From Mesorhizobium norvegicum (GTDB lineage Bacteria > Pseudomonadota > Alphaproteobacteria > Rhizobiales > Rhizobiaceae): 43,836 nucleotides of DNA. The notes below the pieces were generated by a model that saw nothing but the letters and a program-made list of their open reading frames with translations, was not told the DNA's origin and made no database searches. Below are positions 16,362-25,443 of the stretch, piece after piece (within the stretch, counting starts at the first letter, position 1; each line of letters starts with the position of its first letter). The stretch is taken from positions 1 to 43,836 of the forward strand of contig NZ_SMYZ01000040.1 of the NCBI RefSeq assembly GCF_004919685.1, in the 5' to 3' direction. Both the position numbers and the translations under genes were made by a program.

Positions 16362-16862
16362 ATGTCCCTTCCCGAAAAAGCCTTTCCGGTCTCCTGGGAC
16401 CAGTTCCATCGTGACGCCCGCGCGCTCGCCTGGCGGCTGGCCGGCGCCAACAAGGGGCAGTGGAAAGCGATCGTCTGCATCACGCGAGGCGGGCTGGTCC
16501 CGGCGGCGATCATCTCGCGCGAACTCGGCATCCGCGTCATCGAAACCGTCTGCGTCGCCTCCTATCACGACTATACCAGCCAGGGGCAGTTGCAGGTCCT
16601 CAAGGAGATCACCCCTGCCCTGCTGGCCGAAGACGGCGCCGGCGTGCTGATCATCGACGACCTCACCGACACCGGCAAGACGGCGGGCATCGTGCGCGCT
16701 ATGATGCCCAAGGCGCATTTCGCCACCGTCTACGCCAAGCCGAAAGGCCGGCCGCTGGTCGATACTTTCGTCACCGAAGTCAGCCAGGACACCTGGATCT
16801 ATTTCCCGTGGGACATGGGCTTCACCTACCAGAAGCCGATCGCCGACGACCACGCCGGCTGA
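16362..16862 (+). CDS. gpt: Xanthine (guanine) phosphoribosyltransferase
   Basis: A 166-residue purine salvage enzyme transferring phosphoribose from PRPP to xanthine, guanine or, less well, hypoxanthine. It shows the N-terminal [16 protein letters not shown], the flexible loop region [11 protein letters not shown], and the PRPP-binding loop [13 protein letters not shown] (about 95-107) with the paired acidic residues. [11 protein letters not shown] near the C-terminus is the base-binding region typical of Gpt/XGPRT. I chose the ATG at 16362, eight bases after GGAG; a GTG at 16353 is possible. It stands alone between a repeat and a Nudix gene. Confidence 0.92.
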   Translation: MSLPEKAFPVSWDQFHRDARALAWRLAGANKGQWKAIVCITRGGLVPAAIISRELGIRVIETVCVASYHDYTSQGQLQVLKEITPALLAEDGAGVLIIDDLTDTGKTAGIVRAMMPKAHFATVYAKPKGRPLVDTFVTEVSQDTWIYFPWDMGFTYQKPIADDHAG

Positions 16863-17072
16863 TTCGCAACGAACCGCTTTTTTCCAGATAAGCCGGCACT
16901 GACGACGATATTTGCTTTCGCGGATGTATCCGCGGGGCAGGATATCCTGTGAAATCGACCTTTGTTGGCGCAAATCAGCAACCTGATCAAAGTTTTTACT
17001 TTTATTGCTCATAATTCGCCGTAAGATTCGTGAGACGGCAAACGATTCTGGAGGCTGGGGCTAGCTTCTCCG

Positions 17073-17561
17073 ATGTTGACGAGGCCAACGACGCACAATC
17101 ATCTGGTCGAAAGGGTCCGACGGCTCTTTGGCACGGCGCCGTGCCGCCTGCAGGTTGCCGCCTTGCCCTGGCGCGATACCGGGAACGGTGTCGAGGTCAT
17201 GCTGATCACCAGCCGCGATACCGGCCGCTGGGTGTTGCCCAAGGGTTGGCCCGAGGCCAGGGAGCCACTCTGCGAGGCCGCGGCGCGCGAGGCCGGCGAG
17301 GAAGCCGGGCTGCGCGGCACTGTCTCCCATCTCGAAGCCGGCCGTTACTTCTACGCCAAGGTACTGGATTCCGGCGAAGAAGTGCCGTGCGAGGTCCTGG
17401 TGTTCCCGCTGCACGTCGACAAGATCGCCGACCGCTGGAAGGAAAAACACTCCCGCACCCGCAAATGGGTCAGTTCAGGCGAAGCGGTGCGCATGATCAA
17501 CGAACCCGATCTTTGCCAGATCATCGCCTATTTCTGCGCCGACCCGCACAGCTTCCCCTGA
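17073..17561 (+). CDS. Nudix hydrolase, diphosphoinositol-polyphosphate phosphohydrolase-like
   Basis: A 162-residue protein with a perfect Nudix box: G58, E64 and REAGEEAGL (72-80) in GWPEAREPLCEAAAREAGEEAGL, preceded by the strand RWVLPKG. This W-V-L-P-K-G-x-x-E arrangement is typical of the small DIPP/Ap-n-A-type Nudix proteins, which cleave diphosphates in inositol pyrophosphates, dinucleoside polyphosphates or similar compounds; the bacterial substrate cannot be told from sequence. The ATG at 17073 lacks a close ribosome-binding site (GGGG about 12 bases upstream). The upstream 210 bases (16863-17072) include an AT-rich, promoter-like stretch near 16985-17020. Confidence 0.88.
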   Translation: MLTRPTTHNHLVERVRRLFGTAPCRLQVAALPWRDTGNGVEVMLITSRDTGRWVLPKGWPEAREPLCEAAAREAGEEAGLRGTVSHLEAGRYFYAKVLDSGEEVPCEVLVFPLHVDKIADRWKEKHSRTRKWVSSGEAVRMINEPDLCQIIAYFCADPHSFP

Positions 17562-17691
17562 CGGGCCGCCACACCGCGCTCTTTGCAAACGGGCCTGGTT
17601 TGCAAAAGCAGGACACACATTGCCGCGCATCGGCGTGAATGCTTTGCTAAGGAATCGGAGATACGATTCGGCAGTTCTGGTATTTTCATCG

Positions 17692-18003
17692 ATGGCGAAC
17701 CCTGCAAATCCGATTCCGAACGAGTCCGACGAGCCCCGGCGCGAGCATCGTCCGCGTGTGCTCAAGGGCGGTTCGATCATCACCGGGATTTCGAATTCGG
17801 AAGTCGGTTGCACGCTGCGCAATCAGCACGAAGGCGGCGCCGAACTGAAGATACCGCTCGAAGCCCGGGTTCCCGATCGCTTCCTTCTCTATGTGCCGCT
17901 CGACGGCATTGCCTATCGGTGCGAGGTCCGCTGGCGGCGCAATGACCGTATTGGGGTGCAGTTCACCAGCACCGAGCCAAAACCCCGGCTGCATTACGGC
18001 TGA
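17692..18003 (+). CDS. PilZ-like domain protein, paralogue of 9333-9590
   Basis: A 103-residue protein starting MANPANPIPNESD. After an acidic, disordered-looking N-terminus comes RREHR (RxxxR motif) and, 25 residues on, LRNQHEGGAEL, where N-x-H-x-x-G replaces the usual D/N-x-S-x-x-G. The barrel strands VPDRFLLYVPL, AYRCEVRWRRNDRIGVQFT follow. These are the blocks shared with the PilZ-like protein at 9333. Likely a cyclic-di-GMP effector or a degenerate relative; target unknown. The frame is open from a TTG at 17620, but the ATG at 17692 fits the domain start better. No clear ribosome-binding site. Confidence 0.82.
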   Translation: MANPANPIPNESDEPRREHRPRVLKGGSIITGISNSEVGCTLRNQHEGGAELKIPLEARVPDRFLLYVPLDGIAYRCEVRWRRNDRIGVQFTSTEPKPRLHYG

Positions 18004-18167
18004 TCCTGCCGGGACCTCGAAGATGGCGTGAGACCATCTCCCGCTTCGAAAATCGAAGCCCAGGAAGCCCCACGGCCCTCCAGTCCCTTCAAGCTGCCAG
18101 GACCGTTGCCGCATACGCGTTGCCTGCCGGCGGCAAATAGTGATCGCCGCACCGCTTTCTATCCCCG

Positions 18168-18176
18168 TTATCCACA
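18168..18176 (+). promoter_or_regulatory. Perfect DnaA box (TTATCCACA)
   Basis: Exact match to the DnaA consensus, 534 bases before nrdJ. A single 9-mer can occur by chance, but DnaA is known to control ribonucleotide reductase genes in E. coli, so the position is suggestive. Confidence 0.45.
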
Positions 18177-18431
18177 TATGTGACACACAAGATGTTGGGG
18201 TCACAAAAGCTACGCAAACGAATCCTTGACGGCGCAAAACGAGTCGCCTTTTATAGGCCATGCGCTCCTGTTGAGAGTGCGACCGGAAAGTTCTGAGCCC
18301 GGTCTTTTTCCCGGATTATGTGCGTTTTTGCTCGCATTTCCGCCTGTTTACGAGGCCGGCGGAAGCGTTGGGATTGTGGGGCGGTTGGGGACGATAGGGA
18401 CAATTGTCGGACTGGAATAAATTGTCTGTTA

Positions 18432-18478
18432 ATACTATATTTAGTGTTTGCAGGTAGGTTCGACGCTAGATAGTGTGA
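18432..18478 (+). promoter_or_regulatory. Putative NrdR box pair upstream of nrdJ
   Basis: ATACTATATTTAGTGT (18432-18447) fits the NrdR consensus acaCwAtATaTwGtgt at 14 of 16 positions by my reading. A weaker second copy, ACGCTAGATAGTGTGA (18463-18478), starts exactly 31 bases later, three helical turns, which is the spacing usual for NrdR box pairs. NrdR represses ribonucleotide reductase genes in response to ATP/dATP. No nrdR gene lies in the window. Confidence 0.5.
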
Positions 18479-18681
18479 ATTTCCCTCGAACGAGGGAATC
18501 GGAAAAAATCAGTTTTGAGGGACCCGCGGGGTTCGTCGGCGCGTTGGACAGGCACTTCGCAAGGAGTTTGACCAGCAGGGCCGGCGGAGACTGCAAAATG
18601 GAGAGCCGGCCGTTTTCGAACGCCGGCAGACGGCGGACATGCGCGTTTCGCATTGGGGGCAGAAATCCCTGGGGAAAAGCG

Positions 18682-18691
18682 CTATATATAG
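18682..18691 (+). promoter_or_regulatory. Palindrome CTATATATAG, possible NrdR core or -10 element
   Basis: Matches the ten-base NrdR core perfectly and also the rhizobial -10 consensus CTATAT, but has no matching -35 at 17 bases and lies only 18 bases from the ATG. Either a third NrdR half-site cluster or a promoter element; not resolvable by eye. Confidence 0.35.
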
Positions 18692-18709
18692 ACAAAAGGG
18701 ACCGGACCA

Positions 18710-21700
18710 ATGCGCATCGAGCGTCGTTTCACCAAGCCAGGACAATCTGCCTATGCGGAGATCGAATTCCGCAAGGCGCTTTCGGAGATCAAGAATCCGG
18801 ATGGTTCGGTGGTGTTCCGCTTGGACAATATCGACGTGCCGGCGCAGTTCTCCCAGGTTGCCGCCGACATCCTGGCGCAGAAGTATTTCCGCAAGGCCGG
18901 TGTCCCCGCGCGCCTGAAGAAGATCGAAGAGAACGACGTCCCCTCCTTCCTGTGGCGCTCCGTCGCCGACGAGGCCGAACTGGCCAAGCTGCCGGAAGCC
19001 GAGCGCTACGGCTCCGAGATCGACGCCCGCCAGGTCTTCGACCGGCTGGCCGGCACCTGGACCTATTGGGGCTGGAAGGGCGGCTACTTCAAGGCGTCTG
19101 AGGAAGACGCGCGCGCCTTCCGCGACGAGCTTGCCTATATGCTGGCCACCCAGCGCGTGGCGCCGAACTCGCCGCAATGGTTCAACACCGGCCTGCATTG
19201 GGCTTATGGCATCGATGGTCCGAGCCAGGGCCACTTCTATGTCGACCCCTTCACCGGCAAGCTGACCAAGTCGAAGTCCTCCTACGAGCATCCGCAGCCG
19301 CATGCCTGCTTCATCCAGGGCGTGCAGGACGACCTCGTCAACGAGGGCGGCATCATGGACCTGTGGGTGCGTGAAGCGCGCCTGTTCAAATACGGCTCCG
19401 GCACCGGCTCCAACTTCTCGCTGCTGCGCGGCGAAGGCGAAAAGCTGTCGGGCGGCGGCCGCTCGTCCGGCCTGATGAGCTTCCTCAAGATCGGCGACCG
19501 CGCGGCGGGCGCCATCAAGTCGGGCGGCACGACGCGCCGCGCCGCCAAAATGGTCATTGTCGACGCCGACCACCCCGATATCGAGGAATTCATCGACTGG
19601 AAGGTCAATGAAGAGCAGAAGGTCGCCTCGCTGGTGACCGGTTCGAAGATCGTCAAGAAGCATCTCGAAGCGATCATGAAGGCCTGCGTCAACTGCGAAG
19701 GCAATGGCGACGACTGCTTCGACCCGGCCATCAACACCGCGCTGAAGCGCGAGATCAAGGCGGCCAAGAAGTCCGCCGTGCCGGAGAACTACATCTACCG
19801 CGTCATCCAGTTCGCCAAGCAGGGCTATTCGTCGATGTCGTTCAAGACCTACGACACCGACTGGGATTCGGATGCCTATCTCACGGTTTCGGGCCAGAAC
19901 TCCAACAATTCGGTGTCGCTGAAGGACAATTTCCTGCGCGCAGTCGAGGACGATGCCGACTGGCACCTGACCGCCCGCAAGGACGGCAAGGTGCTGAAGA
20001 CGCTGAAGGCTCGCGACCTCTGGGAAAAGATCGGTTACGCCGCCTGGGCTTCGGCCGATCCGGGCCTGCACTTCAACACGACGATGAACGACTGGCACAC
20101 CTGCGCTTCCGCTGGTGCGATCCGGGCGTCCAACCCGTGCTCGGAATACATGTTCCTCGACGACACGGCCTGCAACCTCGCCTCGATCAATCTGCTGCCC
20201 TACCGCAACGCCGACGGCAGCATCGACATCGCTGCCTACGAGCACACAGTGCGGCTGTGGACCATCGTTCTCGAAATCTCGGTCATGATGGCGCAGTTCC
20301 CGTCGAAGGAGATCGCCAAGCAGTCCTACGAATACCGCACGCTCGGCCTCGGCTATGCCAATATTGGCGGCCTGCTGATGACGTCTGGCATTCCCTATGA
20401 CTCCGACGAAGGCCGCGCGATCTGCGCCGCCCTCACCGCTGTTATGACCGGTGTCGCCTACGCGACTTCGGCCGAGATGGCTTCAGAGCTCGGCGCCTTC
20501 GCCGACTACGACCGTAACGCACAGAACATGCTGCGCGTCATGCGCAACCATCGCCGTGCCGCCTATGGCGAGAAGCAGGGCTATGAGAAGCTCGCCGTCA
20601 ACCCGGTGCCGCTGGTCGCTTCCGACCTGAAGCAGCAGGACCTTGCCACCCACGCCAAGGCTGCCTGGGACCGCGCCATCGAGCTCGGCGAGGAGCACGG
20701 CTACCGCAATGCGCAGGCAACCGTGATCGCGCCGACCGGCACGATCGGCCTGGTCATGGATTGCGACACCACCGGCATCGAGCCCGACTTCGCGCTGGTG
20801 AAGTTCAAGAAGCTGGCCGGCGGCGGCTATTTCAAGATCATCAACCGCGCCGTGCCGGAAGCGCTGCGCACGCTCGGCTACTCCGAAGCCCAGATCGGCG
20901 AGATGGAGGCCTATGCGGTCGGCCACGGCAATCTCAACCAGGCGCCTGCGATCAATCCCGGCTCGCTCAAGGCGAAGGGTTTTACCGACGACAAGATCGA
21001 GGCGCTCAACGCAGCCTTGAAGTCGGCCTTCGACATCAAGTTCGTCTTCAACCAGTGGACGCTCGGCGCCGACTGGGTGAAGGAGACGTTCGGCTTCACC
21101 GACGAGCAGCTCAACGATTTCTCGTTCGAGATCCTGCCGGCGCTCGGCTTCTCCAGGAAGGACATCGAGGCCGCCAACATCCATGTCTGCGGTGCGATGA
21201 CGCTGGAAGGCGCGCCCTTCCTCAAGGCCGAACACCTGGCCGTGTTCGACTGCGCCAGCCCGTGCGGCAAGATCGGCAAGCGTTCGCTGTCGATCAACAG
21301 CCACATCCAGATGATGGCGGCGGCGCAGCCCTTCATCTCCGGCGCCATTTCGAAGACCATCAACATGCCCAACGATGCGACGGTGGAAGATGCCAAGGGC
21401 GCCTACATGCTGTCGTGGAAGCTGGCGCTGAAGGCCAACGCGCTCTACCGCGACGGCTCGAAGCTGTCGCAGCCGCTCAATTCCTCGCTGCTCGCCGATG
21501 GCGAGGACGACGAGGACGACGCCCTCGAGCAGCTGATCGCGGCGCCTGCGGCAGCACGTGCGGCACAGATCACCGAGCGGATCGTTGAGCGCATCATCGA
21601 GCGCGTGTCGCGCGAGCAGGAAAAGCTGCCCGGCCGCCGCAAGGGCTACACGCAGAAGGCCAAGATCGGTGGCAACACCATCTTCCTGCGCACCGGCGAA

Positions 21701-22501
21701 TATGACGATGGCCGTCTCGGCGAGATCTTCATCGACATGAACAAGGAAGGCGCGACGCTGCGTGGCCTTCTCAACAACTTCGCCATCGCCATCTCGCTTG
21801 GCCTGCAATATGGCGTGCCGCTCGACGAATATGTGCACGCCTTCACCTTCACCAAGTTCGAGCCGGCCGGCATGGTGCAGGGCAATGACGCCATCAAGAG
21901 CGCGACGTCGATCCTCGACTACGTGTTCCGCGAGCTGGCGATTTCCTATCTCGGCCGCAACGACCTCGCCCATGTCGACCAGTCGGACTTTTCCAACACC
22001 GCACTTGGCCGTGGCATCAGCGAAGGCAAGACGGATGCGGTCTCCAAGGGCCTGACCCGTGGCGCCTCGCCGGTGAAGCTGGTGTCGCGGGTGAGCGGCA
22101 ATGATCCGAAAGGCTTTGCAGCACCCTCGGGCGCCCCTGGCCGCTCAGTGCCGACCGCCTTCTCCGGCTCCAACGTGCTGGCGTTGAAACCGGCCAGCGA
22201 CGAAGCGGTCGCCTACAAGCGCGACTATGAGGAGCGGGCGAAGGATCTGGCCGAGGACATCGCCTTCGAGGAAGCGGCGGGTGCTGCTTCCGCGACGTCC
22301 GATGCCACGGCAGCGCTGTTCACCGACGCCGCGGCCGTTGAGGCGGCCGAAGCCAAGAAACTCGCCAACGATCGCCGCGCCAGGTCGCTGCTGCAGGGCT
22401 ACACCGGCAATTCCTGCTCCGAGTGCCAGAACTTCACGATGGTGCGGAATGGGACTTGCGAGAAGTGCGACACGTGCGGCGCCACGAGCGGGTGCAGCTA
22501 A
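18710..22501 (+). CDS. nrdJ: Adenosylcobalamin-dependent (class II) ribonucleotide reductase
   Basis: Reduces ribonucleotides to deoxyribonucleotides using a radical from adenosylcobalamin, independent of oxygen. The 1263 residues match the large rhizobial NrdJ. The catalytic barrel contains [21 protein letters not shown] (about 475-495, with the active-site Cys and Asn/Glu of the NxCxE motif) and [21 protein letters not shown] (about 675-695). After an acidic linker near 925-945 ([12 protein letters not shown]) comes a TSCPD-like domain ([23 protein letters not shown] onward). The C-terminal tail has six cysteines ([20 protein letters not shown]), combining a zinc-ribbon-like module with the redox-active pair that re-reduces the active site. 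AAAGGGA precedes the ATG. I see no class I nrdAB in the window. Confidence 0.96.
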   Translation: MRIERRFTKPGQSAYAEIEFRKALSEIKNPDGSVVFRLDNIDVPAQFSQVAADILAQKYFRKAGVPARLKKIEENDVPSFLWRSVADEAELAKLPEAERYGSEIDARQVFDRLAGTWTYWGWKGGYFKASEEDARAFRDELAYMLATQRVAPNSPQWFNTGLHWAYGIDGPSQGHFYVDPFTGKLTKSKSSYEHPQPHACFIQGVQDDLVNEGGIMDLWVREARLFKYGSGTGSNFSLLRGEGEKLSGGGRSSGLMSFLKIGDRAAGAIKSGGTTRRAAKMVIVDADHPDIEEFIDWKVNEEQKVASLVTGSKIVKKHLEAIMKACVNCEGNGDDCFDPAINTALKREIKAAKKSAVPENYIYRVIQFAKQGYSSMSFKTYDTDWDSDAYLTVSGQNSNNSVSLKDNFLRAVEDDADWHLTARKDGKVLKTLKARDLWEKIGYAAWASADPGLHFNTTMNDWHTCASAGAIRASNPCSEYMFLDDTACNLASINLLPYRNADGSIDIAAYEHTVRLWTIVLEISVMMAQFPSKEIAKQSYEYRTLGLGYANIGGLLMTSGIPYDSDEGRAICAALTAVMTGVAYATSAEMASELGAFADYDRNAQNMLRVMRNHRRAAYGEKQGYEKLAVNPVPLVASDLKQQDLATHAKAAWDRAIELGEEHGYRNAQATVIAPTGTIGLVMDCDTTGIEPDFALVKFKKLAGGGYFKIINRAVPEALRTLGYSEAQIGEMEAYAVGHGNLNQAPAINPGSLKAKGFTDDKIEALNAALKSAFDIKFVFNQWTLGADWVKETFGFTDEQLNDFSFEILPALGFSRKDIEAANIHVCGAMTLEGAPFLKAEHLAVFDCASPCGKIGKRSLSINSHIQMMAAAQPFISGAISKTINMPNDATVEDAKGAYMLSWKLALKANALYRDGSKLSQPLNSSLLADGEDDEDDALEQLIAAPAAARAAQITERIVERIIERVSREQEKLPGRRKGYTQKAKIGGNTIFLRTGEYDDGRLGEIFIDMNKEGATLRGLLNNFAIAISLGLQYGVPLDEYVHAFTFTKFEPAGMVQGNDAIKSATSILDYVFRELAISYLGRNDLAHVDQSDFSNTALGRGISEGKTDAVSKGLTRGASPVKLVSRVSGNDPKGFAAPSGAPGRSVPTAFSGSNVLALKPASDEAVAYKRDYEERAKDLAEDIAFEEAAGAASATSDATAALFTDAAAVEAAEAKKLANDRRARSLLQGYTGNSCSECQNFTMVRNGTCEKCDTCGATSGCS

Positions 22502-22531
22502 GAAATTCGAAACGCAAAAAACACGACATTA

Positions 22532-22557
22532 TCGGCCCGGTCGCAAGATCGGGCCGA
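22532..22557 (+). terminator. Hairpin after nrdJ, possible terminator
   Basis: TCGGCCCGGTC (22532-22542), loop GCAA, then GATCGGGCCGA (22547-22557): an 11-base stem with one mismatch, 31 bases after the nrdJ stop. There is no strong T-run downstream, so it is a weak intrinsic terminator or a 3'-end stabiliser. Confidence 0.5.
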
Positions 22558-22587
22558 AATGCTTTGAGGGTCGCGATCAGGTGCGTC

Positions 22588-22782
22588 TTCCCCTTCTCCC
22601 CTTGTGGGAGAAGGTGGCCGAGCGAAGCTCGGTCGGATGAGGGGTGTTGGAAGGATCTCTGCTTCGCAGAATTAAGTGCTTCAGATCATTTGACCTTTTC
22701 ACGCCGTGCTCTGTCGCGTACCCCTCATCCGTCTCGGCGCTGCGCGCCGATCGACCTTCTCCCACAAGGAGAGAAGGGAAGA
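22588..22782. repeat. Long imperfect inverted repeat between convergent genes
   Basis: The left arm begins TTCCCCTTCTCCCCTTGTGG and runs through GAGAAGGT (22588-22615); the right arm, 22754-22780, is its near reverse complement. GATGAGGGGT (22636-22645) likewise pairs with ACCCCTCATC (22720-22729). Smaller hairpins lie inside (CCGAGC-GAA-GCTCGG, GGCGC-TGC-GCGCC). The CTTCTCCC-TTGTGGGAGAAGG block is, from memory, a very common rhizobial intergenic repeat. No open frame fits. Confidence 0.75.
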
Positions 22783-22793
22783 GCCACCCGCCC

Positions 22794-23414
22794 CTACGGC
22801 AACACCCGCAACGTCCGCTCGTCGAACAACGGCTCGTCCTGGCCAATACGGACAAACAGCAGTTTCCGCCCCTCACCCGCTGGCACCTCGAAATACTGGA
22901 TGCCGTCAGGCATTTCGCCCCAATCGCCGCAAGGCGGCTCCGGAACCTCGTTGGGGTCGGCTACCGCTTTCAGTTCTTTCGCGTAGGCAGCGTCGGGGCT
23001 GAATGTGTAGCGTTTGACACCGGCGGGCACTGTGCCCTCGGTGTAAGGCGCCAGCACGCAGCGGGCGCTGACAGCCTTGTCGGTCTTTTGCAGGAACAGG
23101 CGCTGCAAGGCAGCCTCGGCGGTTTCGCCTGATATGATGTCGAAGACCTCGACAAGTGGGTCGGCCGCGCCGCCATCGCTGTATTTGATGGCGAGCGCGT
23201 TGCCGGCGAATTCGAAGTGGATCTGGCGGAAGCCGAAGTCGCAGCGCTGCACCCAGGCGCCCAGCCCGACACCCTTATCGGACAGTTTCTCCCAAACGCA
23301 TTTGTCGATGGGCGGGCGCGAGGGAGCGACTTCGTCAGCGCGAGCCACGGTGATTACTGCCGCAGATGCAAGCAGGGCGCTGGCCCAGATGATCGATCTC
23401 ATGGCGCTATTCAT
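22794..23414 (-). CDS. Secreted hypothetical protein (206 aa)
   Basis: A signal peptide (SIIWASALLASAAVITVARA, cleaved before DEVAP) precedes a mature domain with four cysteines (DKCVWEK, QRCDFGF, ARCVLAP, PPCGDWG) that could form two disulfides in the periplasm. Blocks such as GAWVQRCDFGFRQIHFEFAGNALAIKYSDGG and GDWGEMPDGIQYFEVPAGEGRKLLFVRIGQDEP look like a conserved soluble domain, but I do not recognise the family. The start ATG (23414) lies inside the end of the upstream gene (overlap 23407-23414); an internal ATG at 23402 is equally possible. Translationally coupled to the preceding secreted gene. Confidence 0.8.
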   Translation of the reverse strand: MNSAMRSIIWASALLASAAVITVARADEVAPSRPPIDKCVWEKLSDKGVGLGAWVQRCDFGFRQIHFEFAGNALAIKYSDGGAADPLVEVFDIISGETAEAALQRLFLQKTDKAVSARCVLAPYTEGTVPAGVKRYTFSPDAAYAKELKAVADPNEVPEPPCGDWGEMPDGIQYFEVPAGEGRKLLFVRIGQDEPLFDERTLRVLP

Positions 23415-23928
23415 CGCTGCATCCTGTCAAAGTGAAAGCATCCCATGCCGAGCCGTCTGGATTGGCCTTGGCGAAATCGGTCAATTCGGTGAAAGCCACG
23501 CCGAAATCGGGCAAAAGCAGCCCTTTCGGCGCGGGTGTCGCTTCGCGTGAATTCAGCTGCTCGGCGCCGCCGCCGGTCAAGGCATAGACTTGGCCATCCC
23601 ATATCCTGCACAGTCCGCTGCCATCCTGCAGCCCTGCTTCGCGGTCGTCGTCCGTGCAGGCGTGGCGTATGGTGCCGAGCGGAAATGAATTCTTGCCGTT
23701 GGTCCAGGTGATGTCGGCCGGCAGGCTTGTGTCGGTGTTGGGCACGGTCAGCGAAAACACCTGCGCCGTCAGAGCCGCCGGTTCGTTGGCGAGCGGCCGA
23801 AATTGCATGACCGCACCCGAGCGCGGTTCGCGATAGGTGGCGTGGCTCAGCAGACAGTCTTTTGCGAGGGCCGCCTGCATCGGGCCGAGCAGGCCCAGGA
23901 AAACGAAGGCCAGTGTGCGGATGATCAT
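23407..23928 (-). CDS. Secreted hypothetical protein (173 aa)
   Basis: Starts MIIRTLAFVFLGLLGPMQAALA with a signal peptide cleaved before KDCLL; a longer frame to 23967 would bury the signal. The mature part has cysteines in KDCLL, HACTD, GLCRI and TGCSDE, consistent with two disulfides. It contains FSLTVPNTDTSLPADITWTNGKNSFPLGTIRHAC and IWDGQVYALTGGGAEQL, suggesting a small beta-rich periplasmic domain. Family not recognised. Its stop overlaps the start of the next secreted gene, so the two products may act together. Confidence 0.8.
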   Translation of the reverse strand: MIIRTLAFVFLGLLGPMQAALAKDCLLSHATYREPRSGAVMQFRPLANEPAALTAQVFSLTVPNTDTSLPADITWTNGKNSFPLGTIRHACTDDDREAGLQDGSGLCRIWDGQVYALTGGGAEQLNSREATPAPKGLLLPDFGVAFTELTDFAKANPDGSAWDAFTLTGCSDE

Positions 23929-24103
23929 CAATGTCTCTGGGAAAGCGTTGCCTAGTACGGCCCACACAGTCGCATCATCCGCGCGAAAGCATAAGCGAAA
24001 TCCGGAATGGCTGCTTTTGTCGGCTCCTGGATGAAAACTTATCCTGTACCGACCCCGACAGTCTGTATGGTCAAGCGCAATGGCCGAAGGAGAAAGCCTG
24101 GTG

Positions 24104-24463
24104 ATGCGGCGTTTGATTGTGACGATGGCGATGTCTGCATTTGCAGTTGGTCCTGCTCTGGCGGCGACGCCCTATGTCGGCACATGGTCCAGCGACAGGC
24201 TGAACTGCAGTGCGGCCGCCGACGTCCAACGTCAGACCGTCTTCACCGTAGATCAGGCGTCGCTTTCGCTTCCCGATCTCGGCTGCGAACACGCGATATT
24301 TCGCAAGACGGCCACCGGCTGGGTGGTGCAGGCAAGCCAGTGCTACGGGTCGGACCCGTCGCTCGAGGAGCCGTTCACGCGCGTCATTCATATCGTCAGG
24401 CATGGCGCCACGCTGCGGTTCACCTGGCCTGGTTTCGACAGCGGCCCTCTCGTCCGCTGCTGA
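24104..24463 (+). CDS. Small secreted hypothetical protein (119 aa)
   Basis: Begins MRRLIVTMAMSAFAVGPALA, a signal peptide cleaved before ATPYVGTW. The mature part, with three cysteines near NCSAA, LGCEH and QCYG and a final RC, includes YVGTWSSDRLNCS, HAIFRKTATGWVVQASQCYG and LRFTWPGFDSGPLVRC; the Y-x-G-T-W opening is typical of small lipocalin-like or tax-inhibitor-like beta proteins, but no family can be assigned. AAGGAGA lies 10 bases upstream of this ATG and 7 bases upstream of a GTG at 24101, so the start could be either. Confidence 0.75.
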   Translation: MRRLIVTMAMSAFAVGPALAATPYVGTWSSDRLNCSAAADVQRQTVFTVDQASLSLPDLGCEHAIFRKTATGWVVQASQCYGSDPSLEEPFTRVIHIVRHGATLRFTWPGFDSGPLVRC

Positions 24464-24477
24464 AGGCATCTGTCGCC

Positions 24478-25443
24478 TCAGAACAGCCCGACCAGAAACG
24501 CGGCGCCGCCGAGAAAGCCAGCCGAACAGACCCACAGCATCCAGAGCCCGCGCACCCGGCATTCGAGCACCGCCGAGGCGGGGTTGGCGGGGTCATAGTG
24601 CACGTCGACCTTGCTGCCCTCGACATACTGTCGTGCCTGGCCGCTAACGAGGTCGGGCAGCGAAGCCGTTACGGTGGCGCCGAAGGTCACACGGTCGGCG
24701 CTGTAGCGCTGGCCGGCGACGCCATAGGTGTAGACGATGCGGGATTTGAAGACCGTGCGCCAGCGTCGATAGCCTGAATGGCTTCGCAGCGCCTGCAGGC
24801 CCGAGGCATCGATGCGGCCGGCGGCGATCGGCCATTTTGCCGCCTGCTCGGCCAACGATTTCTGGGCGAAACCCATGCGCAGGATAAACAGGCCCATGAA
24901 CAGCAGCAGCGCTCCCGCGCCGAGGTTCTGCGGCTTGGGCAGATGTGGGCCGATCGCCTCCAGCACACCGCCGACGGAAAACACCAGCACCAGCGCGCCG
25001 ACCACCAGTCCGGCCGAAAGCTGGACCATGAACTTGAAGGCGCCGTCCGGCATGGTGCGCTCGATCACGGCTTTGCTCGGATCGGCTGGATTGTAGAAGA
25101 CAGTCACCTCCGCGCCGCGAGGGAACTGGGCAAGGGTCTCCTTGACTTCGAAATTCCCCAAATTCTCCTTCACGCTGTAGCGCGAGCTTTGAAATTTCTT
25201 GCCGCCGACCTTGTATTCAAAGGTGATCGCCGGAAAATTGCGCATTTCGGTGGTGTCAGTGCTGTCCGAGCCAACGCCCGAGCGTCTCACTTCACGGGCC
25301 TCGACGCGCGAGGACATGATCCTTCCCGGCGTCGGCAACCAGCGGCTGAGTGCCTTCACCTCTCGCCATTTCAGGAAGGTGATGAGCGACAACATGCCGG
25401 CGACCACGCAGGCAAAGCCGACAAGCATAATCTTGAGTTCCAA
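24478..25443 (-). CDS. Membrane protein with two DUF3592 domains
   Basis: About 321 residues with four or five membrane segments: LVGFACVVAGMLSLITFL (N-terminus), LSAGLVVGALVLVFSVGG and GALLLFMGLFILRMGF (middle), WVCSAGFLGGAAFLVGLF (C-terminus). Two soluble repeats lie between: WLPTPGRIMSS...FEYKVGGKKFQSSRYS...VFYNPADPSKAVIE and WPIAAGRIDAS...YTYGVAGQRYSADRV...VHYDPANPASAVLE. This P-x-x-G-x-I ... Y-x-Y-x-V-x-G ... V-x-Y-x-P-x-x-P pattern is DUF3592 (PF12158), of unknown function. I prefer the TTG at 25443, five bases after GGGGGGAG, over a GTG at 25476. Confidence 0.82.
   Translation of the reverse strand: MELKIMLVGFACVVAGMLSLITFLKWREVKALSRWLPTPGRIMSSRVEAREVRRSGVGSDSTDTTEMRNFPAITFEYKVGGKKFQSSRYSVKENLGNFEVKETLAQFPRGAEVTVFYNPADPSKAVIERTMPDGAFKFMVQLSAGLVVGALVLVFSVGGVLEAIGPHLPKPQNLGAGALLLFMGLFILRMGFAQKSLAEQAAKWPIAAGRIDASGLQALRSHSGYRRWRTVFKSRIVYTYGVAGQRYSADRVTFGATVTASLPDLVSGQARQYVEGSKVDVHYDPANPASAVLECRVRGLWMLWVCSAGFLGGAAFLVGLF

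Larger units (their letters stand above)
18004..18709. other. Long upstream region of nrdJ (706 bases), no gene
   Basis: No coding frame is supported. The region holds a DnaA box (18168-18176), the palindrome GACAATTGTC (18399-18408), an AT-rich segment with NrdR-like boxes (18432-18478), a perfect hairpin TTCCCTCG-AA-CGAGGGAA (18481-18498) and a palindromic CTATATATAG (18682-18691) 18 bases before the start codon. This makes it the most motif-rich intergenic stretch of the window and fits a heavily regulated gene. Confidence 0.65.

Noticed and set aside
18448..18600. Cobalamin riboswitch in the nrdJ leader (GGGAA at 18494, CCCGC at 18523, GGCGGAGACTGC near 18585)
   Set aside because: The fragments fall in the riboswitch order, but the conserved B12 box is not matched (GGAGACTGC instead of GGAGACCTGCC) and the P4/GTG core is absent. 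B12 riboswitches also usually control B12-independent isozymes, not the B12-dependent enzyme.
18509..20245. 578-codon minus-strand frame opposite nrdJ
   Set aside because: Low-complexity Val/Leu/Gly/Arg product typical of antisense of a GC-rich gene; nrdJ is certain.
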